Positions 1-8,656 of a stretch of 28,205 nt of DNA are shown piece after piece (positions within the stretch are counted from its first letter, which is position 1; every line of letters starts with the position of its first letter). The notes below the pieces were generated by a model. The model did no database searches. It saw only the letters and a program-made list of their open reading frames with translations, and had not been told where the DNA came from. The DNA comes from Amphibacillus indicireducens. GTDB lineage: Bacteria; Bacillota; Bacilli; Bacillales; Amphibacillaceae. The stretch lies in the NCBI RefSeq assembly GCF_039539605.1, contig NZ_BAABDL010000022.1:1-28205 (forward strand), written 5' to 3'. The position numbers and the translations under genes are program-made.

Positions 1-67
1 CCTAACTGGCATTCGCTTTTGGCAATTTAATGGGCAAATCACCTATAAAAAATCAAGTTATGAATAA
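1..67 (+). CDS. 3' end of an unidentified upstream gene (partial)
   Basis: Reading from base 2, an open frame runs off the left edge and ends at TAA 65-67. It gives about 21 residues, LTGIRFWQFNGQITYKKSSY plus a final Glu. The stop lies 40 nt before the GH43 start codon with no terminator between, so this gene is probably co-transcribed with the hemicellulase genes. The aromatic, beta-strand-like tail would suit the C-terminus of a carbohydrate-active enzyme, but the piece is too short to assign. Another open frame by chance is possible. Confidence 0.35.
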   Translation, partial: LTGIRFWQFNGQITYKKSSYE

Positions 68-107
68 TGCAGGGTATGAAGTTTTTTAAAAAATAGGAGT
101 GAAGTTT

Positions 108-2837
108 GTGAAAAAGAAGTTTGTAATAGTATTACTTATCATGTTTATCTTTATACGTGGCTTTCAATATTCAAATCTAACTAGCTTTGCCCAAGCAGAG
201 ACATTTAATAATCCTGTTATTTGGGCTGACGTACCTGATCCGAGTGTTATTCGAGTCGGAGAGAATTATTATATGTCTAGTACGACAATGCATATGAGTC
301 CAGGTCTGCCAATTATGAAGTCACAAGACTTGGTCAATTGGGAAATCGTTAATTATGTGTATGACATATTAGAAACGGGAGATAAGCAATCTCTAAGAAA
401 TGGGCAAAATGAATATGGGCAAGGATCGTGGGCAAGTAGTTTAAGGTATAACGATGGGACATACTATGTTGCCGTCGCCTCATTTAGCTCAGGAAAAACG
501 TATTTATTCCAAACGGATGATATAGAAAAGGGCGAATGGTCTAGGTCAACGCTAGATGGTGTTTATCATGATATGTCATTACTATTTGACGACGATGGTC
601 GCGTTTATATGGTATACGGTGGTGGAGACATTCAATTGGTTGAATTAAACGAAGAGGTTACTGCTATCAAAGAAAATGGCCTAAACAAAACCATTATCCA
701 TGATGCATGTAGTATCGCAGGTATCAATGGAGGTCTAGCAGCTGAAGGGGCACATATTCAAAAAGTGAATGGCTATTATTATATCTTTCTCATTACTTGG
801 CCTGAAGGTGATATGCGAACACAATTAGTCTATCGATCTAATCAAATTGATGGTGATTATGAAGGCAGAGTCGCTCTAAGAGATGAAGGGATTGCCCAAG
901 GAGGCATCGCCGATACTGTGAATGGTGACTGGTATGGATTTCTTTTTGGTGACCGAGGCTCTGTCGGTCGAATACCATACTTAGTCCCTGTTACTTGGGA
1001 AGACAATTGGCCAATTTTTGGTGTTGACGGTAAAGTACCTACAGAAATGAAGTTACCCGTCCAGTCTCATCAACCGATTCGAAGCATTGTTGCTTCCGAT
1101 GAATTTTACTATCCACAAGCAAATCGTTCTTCTTTACCTGCACTCGACACTGATTTACAAGGTCAAGAAGCGAACGAAGCTAATCAAGAAATTATTGGAA
1201 ATGGTCAATTTGAAGATGGTCTTAATCCATGGGTCGGTAATGGAGGAGCTCTCGTACAAGTGAGTGGACGAGAAGCAGCGGCTGGAAATCAGAGCTTATT
1301 TATATCGGGTAGAAAGGCCACTGGAGACGGTCCTAAGCAGTTCCTAACGGGCAAGATTAAAACAGGTAAAGTCTATCAAATCTCAGCAAAAGTCAAATAC
1401 ACAGAGGGACCTGATCGACAGACGTTTAATTTTAATATTCAAAATGGTCCAAGTTGGCAAGGGATTGAAGTCATTGCTTCAACAACCGTTAATCGAGGTG
1501 AATGGGGAACGATCGAAGGTACGTATACGCTTCCTGAAGAAGAAGCGGATTCTACTAAATTTATCTTTATTGAAACCCCTTTGGCAGAACACCCGGATCC
1601 AAAGATCGATTTAATTGATTTCTATGTTGATGATGTGTCCATTACAGATATAGCTACAGTAGAAGTAGAAACAGAAGGGGAATACGAGGGAAATGATTCC
1701 AAACTCCCACTTGTATGGCAGTGGAATCACAACCCCGATCATAATAATTGGTCATTAACGGAGCGAACAGGTTATTTAAGACTAAGAAATGGTCGGTTAA
1801 GTGCGAATCTAGTGAACGCAAGAAATACGTTAACCCAACGAACATTTGGACCGGTGAGCTCAGGTCAAATTGCGATTGATGTCAGTCAAATGAAAAACGG
1901 TGATGTAGCAGGTCTTGCAGCATTTCAAGCTAACTATGGGTATGTCGGAGTAACGATGAAAGGTAATCAAAAATCACTGATTATGGCTAAAGCTACTCAA
2001 GATAACGGCGAAGAAGTCTTAGAAAGTATTCCTTTAGGCCAAGATCGAGTTTATTTAAAGGCTGATTTAGATTTTACCAATCAGATAGATCAAGCACGCT
2101 TTTATTATAGTTTAGACGGTATAGAGTGGGTTACTATAGGACAGACACTACAAATGAGTTATACACTTCCTCACTTTATGGGTTATCGTTTTGGATTATT
2201 TAATTATGGGTCCTTATCGACGGGAGGATATGTTGACTTTGATTATTTTAGAGTGAGTGATCAAATCACAGGTACGCAGCAACCTGAAACAATATTATAC
2301 GCCCGTATCGATGAAGTGGTAGAAATAACTGATCAAGGCGAAAAAGAAATTCAGGTACCAATCCGCATGGATTCATTGCCTGAGGGTGACTACTCGTCTC
2401 TCATAGCATCAGTAAAAATACCTTATGGTTTGTCGGTTATGGATGTTGATTTTAACTTAGATAATATCGATGGAGATGCAACATACACGTTTTCAAATCA
2501 TCAATTAATCATTCGTTTAGAAGGCGAAAATGTTGGCTTCACTCATAGAGATACGGATCAATTTGTAACCTTGCACTTGAAAACAGATGCGAATAACCAA
2601 GTAAACCAAGTAGAAAATTTGAGAGTAGATTACATTGATGTATCAGGAGATCAAGTGACTTATAACACTCATGAAGCAGTTGTACAACTCACCTTAACGA
2701 CTCAAATGCAAAGTGAATCTAAAGACTATGCGGCAGGAGAATTAAATCCGCTTTATCCAGTTGTTAGTGTTGGAGCGATAGTAGCTTTATTAGGTGTTGC
2801 GCTAATTGTAATTAAGAAAAAAAATAAAGGCGCTTAA
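108..2837 (+). CDS. Membrane-anchored multidomain GH43 beta-xylosidase / alpha-L-arabinofuranosidase
   Basis: This is probably an exo-acting xylosidase or arabinofuranosidase working on xylan or arabinoxylan outside the cell. The start is GTG 108: AGGAG at 95-99 lies 8 nt upstream, whereas an in-frame GTG at 99 overlaps that site. In the resulting 909 residues, a signal peptide ends near FAQA (residue 30). The GH43 catalytic domain (about 35-345) shows the ADVPDPSVIR motif with general base near Asp44, an FDDDGRVYMVYGG strand and the acid-containing AAEGAHIQK motif. A CBM4/9/22-like jelly roll (about 359-515) sits between it and the GH43 C-terminal beta-sandwich (about 532-718, LPLVWQWNHNPDHNNW). 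A cohesin-like beta domain (about 727-860) follows, then one membrane helix and a KKKNKGA tail. No LPxTG-type motif is visible, so the protein is probably membrane-held. The motifs fit subfamily 12 from memory. Substrate specificity is inferred from the family and the neighbouring GH10. Confidence 0.9.
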   Translation: MKKKFVIVLLIMFIFIRGFQYSNLTSFAQAETFNNPVIWADVPDPSVIRVGENYYMSSTTMHMSPGLPIMKSQDLVNWEIVNYVYDILETGDKQSLRNGQNEYGQGSWASSLRYNDGTYYVAVASFSSGKTYLFQTDDIEKGEWSRSTLDGVYHDMSLLFDDDGRVYMVYGGGDIQLVELNEEVTAIKENGLNKTIIHDACSIAGINGGLAAEGAHIQKVNGYYYIFLITWPEGDMRTQLVYRSNQIDGDYEGRVALRDEGIAQGGIADTVNGDWYGFLFGDRGSVGRIPYLVPVTWEDNWPIFGVDGKVPTEMKLPVQSHQPIRSIVASDEFYYPQANRSSLPALDTDLQGQEANEANQEIIGNGQFEDGLNPWVGNGGALVQVSGREAAAGNQSLFISGRKATGDGPKQFLTGKIKTGKVYQISAKVKYTEGPDRQTFNFNIQNGPSWQGIEVIASTTVNRGEWGTIEGTYTLPEEEADSTKFIFIETPLAEHPDPKIDLIDFYVDDVSITDIATVEVETEGEYEGNDSKLPLVWQWNHNPDHNNWSLTERTGYLRLRNGRLSANLVNARNTLTQRTFGPVSSGQIAIDVSQMKNGDVAGLAAFQANYGYVGVTMKGNQKSLIMAKATQDNGEEVLESIPLGQDRVYLKADLDFTNQIDQARFYYSLDGIEWVTIGQTLQMSYTLPHFMGYRFGLFNYGSLSTGGYVDFDYFRVSDQITGTQQPETILYARIDEVVEITDQGEKEIQVPIRMDSLPEGDYSSLIASVKIPYGLSVMDVDFNLDNIDGDATYTFSNHQLIIRLEGENVGFTHRDTDQFVTLHLKTDANNQVNQVENLRVDYIDVSGDQVTYNTHEAVVQLTLTTQMQSESKDYAAGELNPLYPVVSVGAIVALLGVALIVIKKKNKGA

Positions 2838-2927
2838 GTTTATACTGGTAAATTGAAGCAAGTCAAAAGATAAAAAACTAGTATTTACCGGGTATCGTTT
2901 TTCGTTATTTTCATTTATACTGGAAAG

Positions 2928-2941
2928 AGTAAACGCTTTCT
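2928..2941. promoter_or_regulatory. cre-like site (CcpA) upstream of the GH10 gene
   Basis: The near-palindrome AGTAAACGCTTTCT (other strand AGAAAGCGTTTACT) keeps the AAANCGNTT heart of the catabolite-responsive element but differs from the consensus at both outer bases. It lies about 90 nt before the GH10 start codon, just after a TTTATAC that could be a -10. Catabolite repression of the xylanase is the likely meaning. Confidence 0.55.
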
Positions 2942-3032
2942 TGTGAAAGATGGGTATGATGACTTAATAAAGCAAATGCTCATGTCGATGATTAACTTGT
3001 ATAGAAAGTGTCAAAACAATAGGAGGTCACTT

Positions 3033-4787
3033 ATGTTAAAGAAAATGCCAAGACGTGTGATTTGCACGTTAATGATTTTAACGCTTTTCCTACCGAATAT
3101 TTTACAAGTCGTCCCGGTGTATGCTGAAGAGCTAACAGTCGTAGCAACTTATGATTTTGAAGATGAAACGAACCAGGGATGGATGCCAAGGGTTAACAGT
3201 GAACAATTATCAGTCACTTCTGACTCAGCGAAGTCGGGTGATTTTAGTCTACTTATTGAAAACCGCGAAGGTACAGCAGCTGGACCAACTCTAGATGTGA
3301 CATCAGACATATCGGAAGAGCATACTTATGAGTTAGAAGCATGGGTTAAACTAGCACCGGGTGAAGAACCTGCTGAACTATTAATTTCAGTTCAAGAAGA
3401 ACCGATGTCTGGTGATACACATTATGAAAATATCTCACCGGCACTTACTGTTACAGATGAAGAATGGGTTCTTTTAGAAGCAAGTTATCAAAGAGATCCA
3501 GATATAACGAACCTACATTTTTATGTAGAAGAACCATATGATCCTGATCAAACGACAGGTGTATCTTTCTATTTAGATGATTTTATTATTCGTTCAAGTG
3601 GTGAGCGCGTTATCCTTGAAATTGAAGATATCACGCCACTTAAAGAAGCTTATGCAGATTATTTCCATATTGGTGCAGCGATTTTCCCAGGCCAACAAAC
3701 TGGGCTCCACGGAGAACTGCTAGCCAAGCATTATAATATGATCACTGCTGAGAATATTATGAAGCCTGAATCGCTACAACCCGTTGAAGGACAATTTAAT
3801 TTTGCCCAAGCGGATGCGATGATTGAGTTTGCTAAAGAAAATGATATGGCCGTACGTTTCCACACATTAGTTTGGCATAGTCAAACACCAAATTGGTTCT
3901 TCCGTGATGCAGAAGGAAATCCAATGGTTGTAGATGGAGAAGTAGCGGATCCAGATAATTATGAAACAAATAAACAACTTTTACTTGATCGAATGGAGAC
4001 ACATATTCGAACAGTAGTCGAGCGCTATGCACATGATATTGATTCATGGGATGTTGTAAACGAGGTTATTGAAGGTGGCGGCTACCGTAAGAGTGAATAT
4101 TATATTATGACAGGTACTGATTTTATCCATGAGGCATTCAGAATTACGAGAGACGAATTGGATAAGCAAGGCGCTAATGGTAAACTCTATTATAATGATT
4201 ATGAAAGTCAAGACCCAACGAAAAGTCGTTTAATTTATAATATGGCTGAAGAAATGATCGAGCTTGGAATTCCAATCGATGGTATTGGTCACCAAGCACA
4301 TATGACGATCACTTGGCCATCAATTGATCATTTAGTTGAGTCAATTGAAAGAATGGCAAGCTTAGGTTTAGATAATCAAATAACAGAATTGGATATGAGT
4401 ATTTATTCATCAGATCAGCAAGCATCTTATGGATCGTATGATAATATCCCTGAAGACGTACTTGAAACTCAAGCAGAGCGCTATCGAGAATTATTTGAAG
4501 CGTTACGCGAATTATCTGATGACATTAGTAGCGTTGTGTTCTGGGGAATCGGTGATGATCATACATGGTTACACAACTTCCCTGTTCAAGGAAGATTAAA
4601 TGCACCATTTGTTTTTGATCATGAACTCCAGGCAAAAGAAGCATATTATGCCATTACTGAGTTCTATACGCCATTACCGCAAACGGCTACACCGATGTAT
4701 AATTACTTATTGATCGGTGGCACGCTAGTTGTTATTGGAATCGGTTATTTTATTTTTCAAAAGAAAAGAAAAACAAAAGAATCATAA
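3033..4787 (+). CDS. Cell-wall-anchored GH10 endo-1,4-beta-xylanase with N-terminal CBM
   Basis: Cleaves internal beta-1,4 bonds of xylan at the cell surface. The start is ATG 3033, with AGGAGG at 3021-3026 six bases upstream; the frame stays open to GTG 2943, but that start has no ribosome binding site and would bury the signal peptide. In the 584-residue product a signal peptide ends near PVYA (residue 31). A CBM4/9/22-like module spans about 35-188. The GH10 barrel (about 198-546) carries HTLVWHSQTPNW, WDVVNEV with acid/base Glu344, and ITELDMS with nucleophile Glu452. The C-terminus has LPQTA at 548-552, a hydrophobic helix and a KKKRK-like basic tail: a complete sortase sorting signal of the LPxTA variant known in Bacillus. 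It lies 195 nt after the GH43 gene with a cre-like site between, and before a strong terminator, so it probably has its own regulated promoter as well as read-through. Confidence 0.95.
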   Translation: MLKKMPRRVICTLMILTLFLPNILQVVPVYAEELTVVATYDFEDETNQGWMPRVNSEQLSVTSDSAKSGDFSLLIENREGTAAGPTLDVTSDISEEHTYELEAWVKLAPGEEPAELLISVQEEPMSGDTHYENISPALTVTDEEWVLLEASYQRDPDITNLHFYVEEPYDPDQTTGVSFYLDDFIIRSSGERVILEIEDITPLKEAYADYFHIGAAIFPGQQTGLHGELLAKHYNMITAENIMKPESLQPVEGQFNFAQADAMIEFAKENDMAVRFHTLVWHSQTPNWFFRDAEGNPMVVDGEVADPDNYETNKQLLLDRMETHIRTVVERYAHDIDSWDVVNEVIEGGGYRKSEYYIMTGTDFIHEAFRITRDELDKQGANGKLYYNDYESQDPTKSRLIYNMAEEMIELGIPIDGIGHQAHMTITWPSIDHLVESIERMASLGLDNQITELDMSIYSSDQQASYGSYDNIPEDVLETQAERYRELFEALRELSDDISSVVFWGIGDDHTWLHNFPVQGRLNAPFVFDHELQAKEAYYAITEFYTPLPQTATPMYNYLLIGGTLVVIGIGYFIFQKKRKTKES

Positions 4788-4808
4788 ATAAAGGAATAGA
4801 TATGAAGG

Positions 4809-4832
4809 AGCTACCATCTAGGTAGCTTTTTC
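4809..4832 (+). terminator. Rho-independent terminator after GH10 gene
   Basis: AGCTACC (4809-4815), a five-base loop and GGTAGCT (4821-4827) run into five Ts. It separates the two surface enzymes from the GH95 gene 40 nt downstream, which implies attenuation or a separate start for GH95. Confidence 0.85.
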
Positions 4833-4871
4833 ATTACATTAACTTTTAAGTGAAGGAGAGTAAGATACATC

Positions 4872-7151
4872 GTGAACAGTCAAATCATGTGGTATCAACA
4901 ACCCGCTAAAGAATGGAATGAAGCACTTCCTGTTGGGAACGGCCGTTTAGGTGGCATGATCTTTGGACAAACCATTCATGAACGCATTCAATTAAATGAA
5001 GATTCAGTTTGGTACGGTGGTCCAAGAAAACGTGAAAATCCAGATGCGAAGAAGAATTTACCGAAAATTAGACAGTTACTAAAAGAAGGACGAATTCGTG
5101 AAGCTGAACACCTCGCGAACTTAAGTTTACCAGGGTTGCCAGAATCGCAACGTCACTACCAACCACTTGGCGACTTAAATCTCTATTTTGGCCATGATAA
5201 GGTTGAGAATTACAAGCGATCATTAGATTTAAAGGAAAGTACAGCGGAGGTCAGCTATCGTTATCAAGATGTAGACTATCATCGTGAGATTTTTGCAAGT
5301 TACCCCGATCAGGTGATTGTCATCCATCTAAGTGCCTCTAAAGAAAAGTCAATTAATGTGACGGCCTGGTTAGATAGAGGTCATACACGGTACCTTGACC
5401 AGCTGGAAGCAAGAGATCAAAATGGATTGTTTATGGCGGGTGAAACAGGGGGCAAGGGAGTTTCGTTTCATGGAGAATTAAAGGCAACATCGAGTGACGG
5501 TACGATTGAAACAATTGGAAACCGGCTATTGATTAACGGTGCGACAGAGGTAACCATCTTACTTACTGCAGCGACAACCTTCCGTTATGAAAACCCTGGT
5601 GAGCAGTCACTAAATGTTTTAAATAAAGCAAGTAAAAAAGCATATGATCAACTTAAACACGCGCATATAAATGATTATCAAGTTCTGTTTAACCGAATGA
5701 GTCTTCGGTTAGGAGAAACAGATCATCAATCAGAGCTACCGACAGACCAAAGACTAGAACAGATGAAAGAAGGAAATAAAGATCAGAAATTATTAGAGAT
5801 CTATTTTAACTTCGGTCGCTACCTATTAATCGCATCAAGTCGACCCGGTTCATTACCTGCAAACCTACAAGGTATATGGAATGAGCACATGACGCCTCCT
5901 TGGGATAGTAAGTTTACGATTAACATCAACGCTGAGATGAATTATTGGCCAGCTGAAATCTGTAACTTAAGTGAATGTCACTTGCCATTATTTGACCATA
6001 TCGAACGCATGCGTGAGCCTGGCCGGGTGACAGCTGAAGTCATGTATGGCGCTCGCGGATTTGTTGCTCACCATAATACAGATATTTGGGGAGATACTGC
6101 CCCACAAGACATGCACTTACCTGGATCATATTGGCCAATGGGAGCAGCTTGGTTAGTTTTACACCTATGGGAACATTATCAGTACAATCAGGATATCGAC
6201 TTTTTAAAACACGTTTATCCGACAATTAAGGAAGCTGCGCTATTCTTCATCGACTTTTTAATTGAAAATGATGAAGGCTATTTGATAACGTCTCCTTCTG
6301 TATCACCTGAAAACACGTATATCTTACCTAATGGAGAAAGTGGAACATTATGTGAAGCACCATCAATGGACAGTCAAATCATACATGCGTTATTTACAAG
6401 TTGTATAATAGCAAGTGAATTACTTGATGAAGATAAAGAATTTGCAAATGAGTTAGCTGGTATAAAAGCTAAATTACCACCGATTCAAATTGGAAAGCAC
6501 GGACAAATCCAAGAATGGCTAGACGATCATGATGAAGCAGAACCAGGGCATCGCCACATCTCACATTTATTTGCTCTTCATCCTGGTGATCAAATTAACT
6601 TTAACGACACACCAGAATTAATTGAAGCAGCAAAAGTGACATTAGAACGCAGATTGTCTGAAGGTGGAGGTCACACCGGTTGGAGCCGTGCCTGGATTAT
6701 AAATATGTGGGCAAGACTCAGAGAAGGTGAACGTGCTTATCAAAATGTACTTGAATTATTAAAATCATCAACATTGCCAAATTTATTTGATAATCACCCG
6801 CCATTCCAAATAGACGGAAATTTTGGGGGCATTGCAGGGATTGCAGAAATGATAGTACAAAGCCATCAAGATGCAATTGATATCCTCCCTTCATTGCCAA
6901 ACGATTGGTCAAGTGGTTATGTAAGAGGAATAAAAGCACGTGGTGGTTATGAATTAGAAATGGAATGGGAAGCGATGGAGCTAAAATGGATAAAAATCAA
7001 AGCAACGAAAGATGGGAAAGTTCGTTTGAATTTATCTAAAGGCGAAACCCTTCAATTCCAAGATCACTCACAAAAGCTTGATAAAGATGAAAATGGAGAT
7101 TTCGTTTTTAACGTTCAGGCTGACAAAACGTATCATTTAATAAGTCAATAA
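4872..7151 (+). CDS. Cytoplasmic GH95-family glycosidase (alpha-L-fucosidase / alpha-L-galactosidase type)
   Basis: An inverting exo-glycosidase of family GH95, the usual activity being release of alpha-1,2-L-fucose or L-galactose from oligosaccharides. The 759 residues match the family length. An N-terminal beta domain begins WYQQPAKEWNEALPVGNGRLGG; the (alpha/alpha)6 barrel has PANLQGIWNEHMTPPWDSKF, then ININAEMNYWPAE with Asn351 and Asn353 spaced like the two catalytic asparagines of bifidobacterial AfcA. SPSVSPEN, HRHISHLFALHPG, GGGHTGWSRAW and DGNFGG follow; the C-terminal beta domain closes the protein. There is no signal peptide, so it acts on imported sugars. The start is GTG 4872, with AAGGAG at 4853-4858 (13 nt, rather far); an in-frame ATG at 4887 is farther still. 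In a xylan locus the real substrate may be a xylan or xyloglucan side-chain sugar; this is inference. Confidence 0.88.
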   Translation: MNSQIMWYQQPAKEWNEALPVGNGRLGGMIFGQTIHERIQLNEDSVWYGGPRKRENPDAKKNLPKIRQLLKEGRIREAEHLANLSLPGLPESQRHYQPLGDLNLYFGHDKVENYKRSLDLKESTAEVSYRYQDVDYHREIFASYPDQVIVIHLSASKEKSINVTAWLDRGHTRYLDQLEARDQNGLFMAGETGGKGVSFHGELKATSSDGTIETIGNRLLINGATEVTILLTAATTFRYENPGEQSLNVLNKASKKAYDQLKHAHINDYQVLFNRMSLRLGETDHQSELPTDQRLEQMKEGNKDQKLLEIYFNFGRYLLIASSRPGSLPANLQGIWNEHMTPPWDSKFTININAEMNYWPAEICNLSECHLPLFDHIERMREPGRVTAEVMYGARGFVAHHNTDIWGDTAPQDMHLPGSYWPMGAAWLVLHLWEHYQYNQDIDFLKHVYPTIKEAALFFIDFLIENDEGYLITSPSVSPENTYILPNGESGTLCEAPSMDSQIIHALFTSCIIASELLDEDKEFANELAGIKAKLPPIQIGKHGQIQEWLDDHDEAEPGHRHISHLFALHPGDQINFNDTPELIEAAKVTLERRLSEGGGHTGWSRAWIINMWARLREGERAYQNVLELLKSSTLPNLFDNHPPFQIDGNFGGIAGIAEMIVQSHQDAIDILPSLPNDWSSGYVRGIKARGGYELEMEWEAMELKWIKIKATKDGKVRLNLSKGETLQFQDHSQKLDKDENGDFVFNVQADKTYHLISQ

Positions 7152-7157
7152 AAACTT

Positions 7158-7202
7158 AAAAACAGTTCTATGTGCGGATTTGATGCAAATAGAACTGTTT
7201 TT
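7158..7202 (+). terminator. Terminator after GH95 gene
   Basis: A perfect 14-bp stem: AAAAACAGTTCTAT (7158-7171) pairs with ATAGAACTGTTTTT (7189-7202) around a 17-nt loop, starting 6 nt after the GH95 stop. The T-rich 3' arm serves as the U tract. Confidence 0.85.
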
Positions 7203-7238
7203 GTTAGGTTACTAAAACTCTTTGAGTCCTTAGAGGTG

Positions 7239-7360
7239 TTTACGTAACATTTCGGAAGCTATTTAGTGTTAAAAAGTAACGCAAGCGGCCTTTACGTCAC
7301 AATTCAGAAGCTTTTTGGTGTTGAAAAGTAACGCAACACGTGTTTACGTACCATTTCAGT
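7239..7360 (+). repeat. 52-bp-period intergenic tandem repeat, array 1 (about 2.3 copies)
   Basis: Units begin with TTTACGT at 7239, 7291 and 7343, exactly 52 bp apart. Copies 1 and 2 match at about 41 of 52 positions; the third keeps only its first ~17 bases. Each full unit has a left arm TTTACGTNAC, a core TTCRGA-N8-RGTGTT, and a right arm GTAACGCAA that is imperfectly complementary to the left arm. Adjoining units can therefore form hairpins at the junctions. The core recurs in opposite orientation in the array at 14405. No reading frame is visible. Confidence 0.8.
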
Positions 7361-7387
7361 TGATTTTTAACATCGATTTGGATTGAA

Positions 7388-7421
7388 TAAAAAAAGGAAT
7401 CCAGTGATAACTGAATTCCTT
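7388..7421 (-). terminator. Terminator of the aldo/keto reductase gene
   Basis: On the minus strand AAGGAATTCAGT (7421-7410), loop TATC and ACTGGATTCCTT (7405-7394) precede a run of Ts (the A run at 7389-7395 on the plus strand). It lies 40 nt after the reductase stop codon. Confidence 0.85.
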
Positions 7422-7460
7422 AACATGATTAACAGCGTTTTAACCAACACACTTATTTAA

Positions 7461-8462
7461 TTATTTTTCGTCAGCAACAATTTTATCAATTTGGTCAAGC
7501 TCGTCTTGCGTGAACTCTAAGTTCTCTAAAGCGGCGACATTTTCTTCAATTTGGCTGACTCGACTTGCTCCGATTAATGCTGAGGCAACGGTTTTTTGAC
7601 GTAATACCCAAGCTAGAGCCATTTGTGCCAACGATTGACCTCGTTCTTTAGCCATCTCATTCAAATCAATCACTTTCGCTAACTTTTCTTCAGAAATATC
7701 TTCGCGATTTAAAAAGGGAATATGTGCTTTAGCAGCACGTGAGTCTTCTGGGATTCCTTTTAAGTACTTGCTTGTCAACAACCCTTGTGCTAAAGGAACG
7801 TAAGCAATTGCACTAGCGCCTACATCATCGAGGACATCCGTTAAACCATCCTCAATCCACCTTTCAAAAATTGAGTAAGAAGGTTGATGAATGATAAACG
7901 GTGTTTTTTGTTCACTTAGGATCTCAGCAGCTGCCTTCGTTTGCTCAGCACTATAATTAGAAAGACCGACATAAAGAGCTTTACCTTGACGTACAATTAA
8001 GTCAAGTGCAGCCATTGTTTCTTCTAAAGGCGTATCTGGATCAGGTCTATGATGATAGAAAATATCAACATAATCTAAATCCATGCGTTTTAAACTTTGA
8101 TCCAAACTGGAAACCAAATATTTTTTAGAGCCAAAATCTCCATACGGACCTGGCCACATGTAATAGCCAGCCTTACTAGAGATAATTAATTGATCACGGT
8201 ACCCAGCTAAGTCTTTTTTAAGGATTCTGCCAAAATTCTCTTCCGCGGCACCAGCAGGTGGGCCATAATTATTTGCTAAATCAAAATGTGTAATGCCTAA
8301 ATCGAAAGCGCGTGTAATTAAATCTCGTTGATTTGTTAAAGCGTCGGACTCACCAAAATTATGCCAAAGCCCAAGAGAAATGGCAGGCAGCTTAAGACCT
8401 GAACGTCCAACACGGTTGTAGAGCATTGTCTCATATCTGTTACTTGCAGGCTGATAGCTCAA
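7461..8462 (-). CDS. Aldo/keto reductase, L-glyceraldehyde-3-phosphate reductase (YghZ/Gpr) type
   Basis: A soluble NADPH-dependent aldehyde reductase of the AKR superfamily. The N-terminus (SYQPASNRYETMLYNRVG) and LPAISLGLWHNFG closely resemble the YghZ/Gpr group. The catalytic tetrad is readable: Asp in HFDLANNYG, Tyr in the same motif, Lys in SSKAGY and His in IFYHHRPDPDTPLEET. The best start is TTG at 8462 because AAAGGAGG lies 8 nt upstream on this strand; the frame extends further up to 8525 without a ribosome binding site and would add an implausible hydrophobic leader. Product is 333 residues, normal for the family. It is divergent from the membrane protein at 8657 across about 194 bp that carries a cre site. 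Physiological substrate unknown; detoxification of sugar-derived aldehydes is likely. Confidence 0.9.
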   Translation of the reverse strand: MSYQPASNRYETMLYNRVGRSGLKLPAISLGLWHNFGESDALTNQRDLITRAFDLGITHFDLANNYGPPAGAAEENFGRILKKDLAGYRDQLIISSKAGYYMWPGPYGDFGSKKYLVSSLDQSLKRMDLDYVDIFYHHRPDPDTPLEETMAALDLIVRQGKALYVGLSNYSAEQTKAAAEILSEQKTPFIIHQPSYSIFERWIEDGLTDVLDDVGASAIAYVPLAQGLLTSKYLKGIPEDSRAAKAHIPFLNREDISEEKLAKVIDLNEMAKERGQSLAQMALAWVLRQKTVASALIGASRVSQIEENVAALENLEFTQDELDQIDKIVADEK

Positions 8463-8618
8463 AGAAAATTCCTCCTTTAATATCTTTATATAGTTAATAA
8501 TAAGCACAAAAAAAGATATGTGCAAATAGGAATGATGGCATTTATAGAGAAATAAAATTATATTAGAAAATTCAAACCTTTTAGTTTACAAAGTAGACCG
8601 ATTCAAGTAATCTAACAA

Positions 8619-8632
8619 TGAAAACGTTCACA
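8619..8632. promoter_or_regulatory. cre site (CcpA) in divergent intergenic region
   Basis: TGAAAACGTTCACA fits the TGNAANCGNTNNCA consensus at every fixed position. It is 25 nt before the ATG of the membrane protein gene and about 157 nt from the reductase start, so it should mainly act on the rightward gene, probably near its transcription start. Confidence 0.75.
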
Positions 8633-8656
8633 CTATAATAACTTTGGAGGTATGTT

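Noticed and set aside
2760..2837. Sortase signal on the GH43 protein
   Set aside because: The C-terminus has a hydrophobic helix and basic tail, but no LPxTG or LPxTA motif in the preceding residues.
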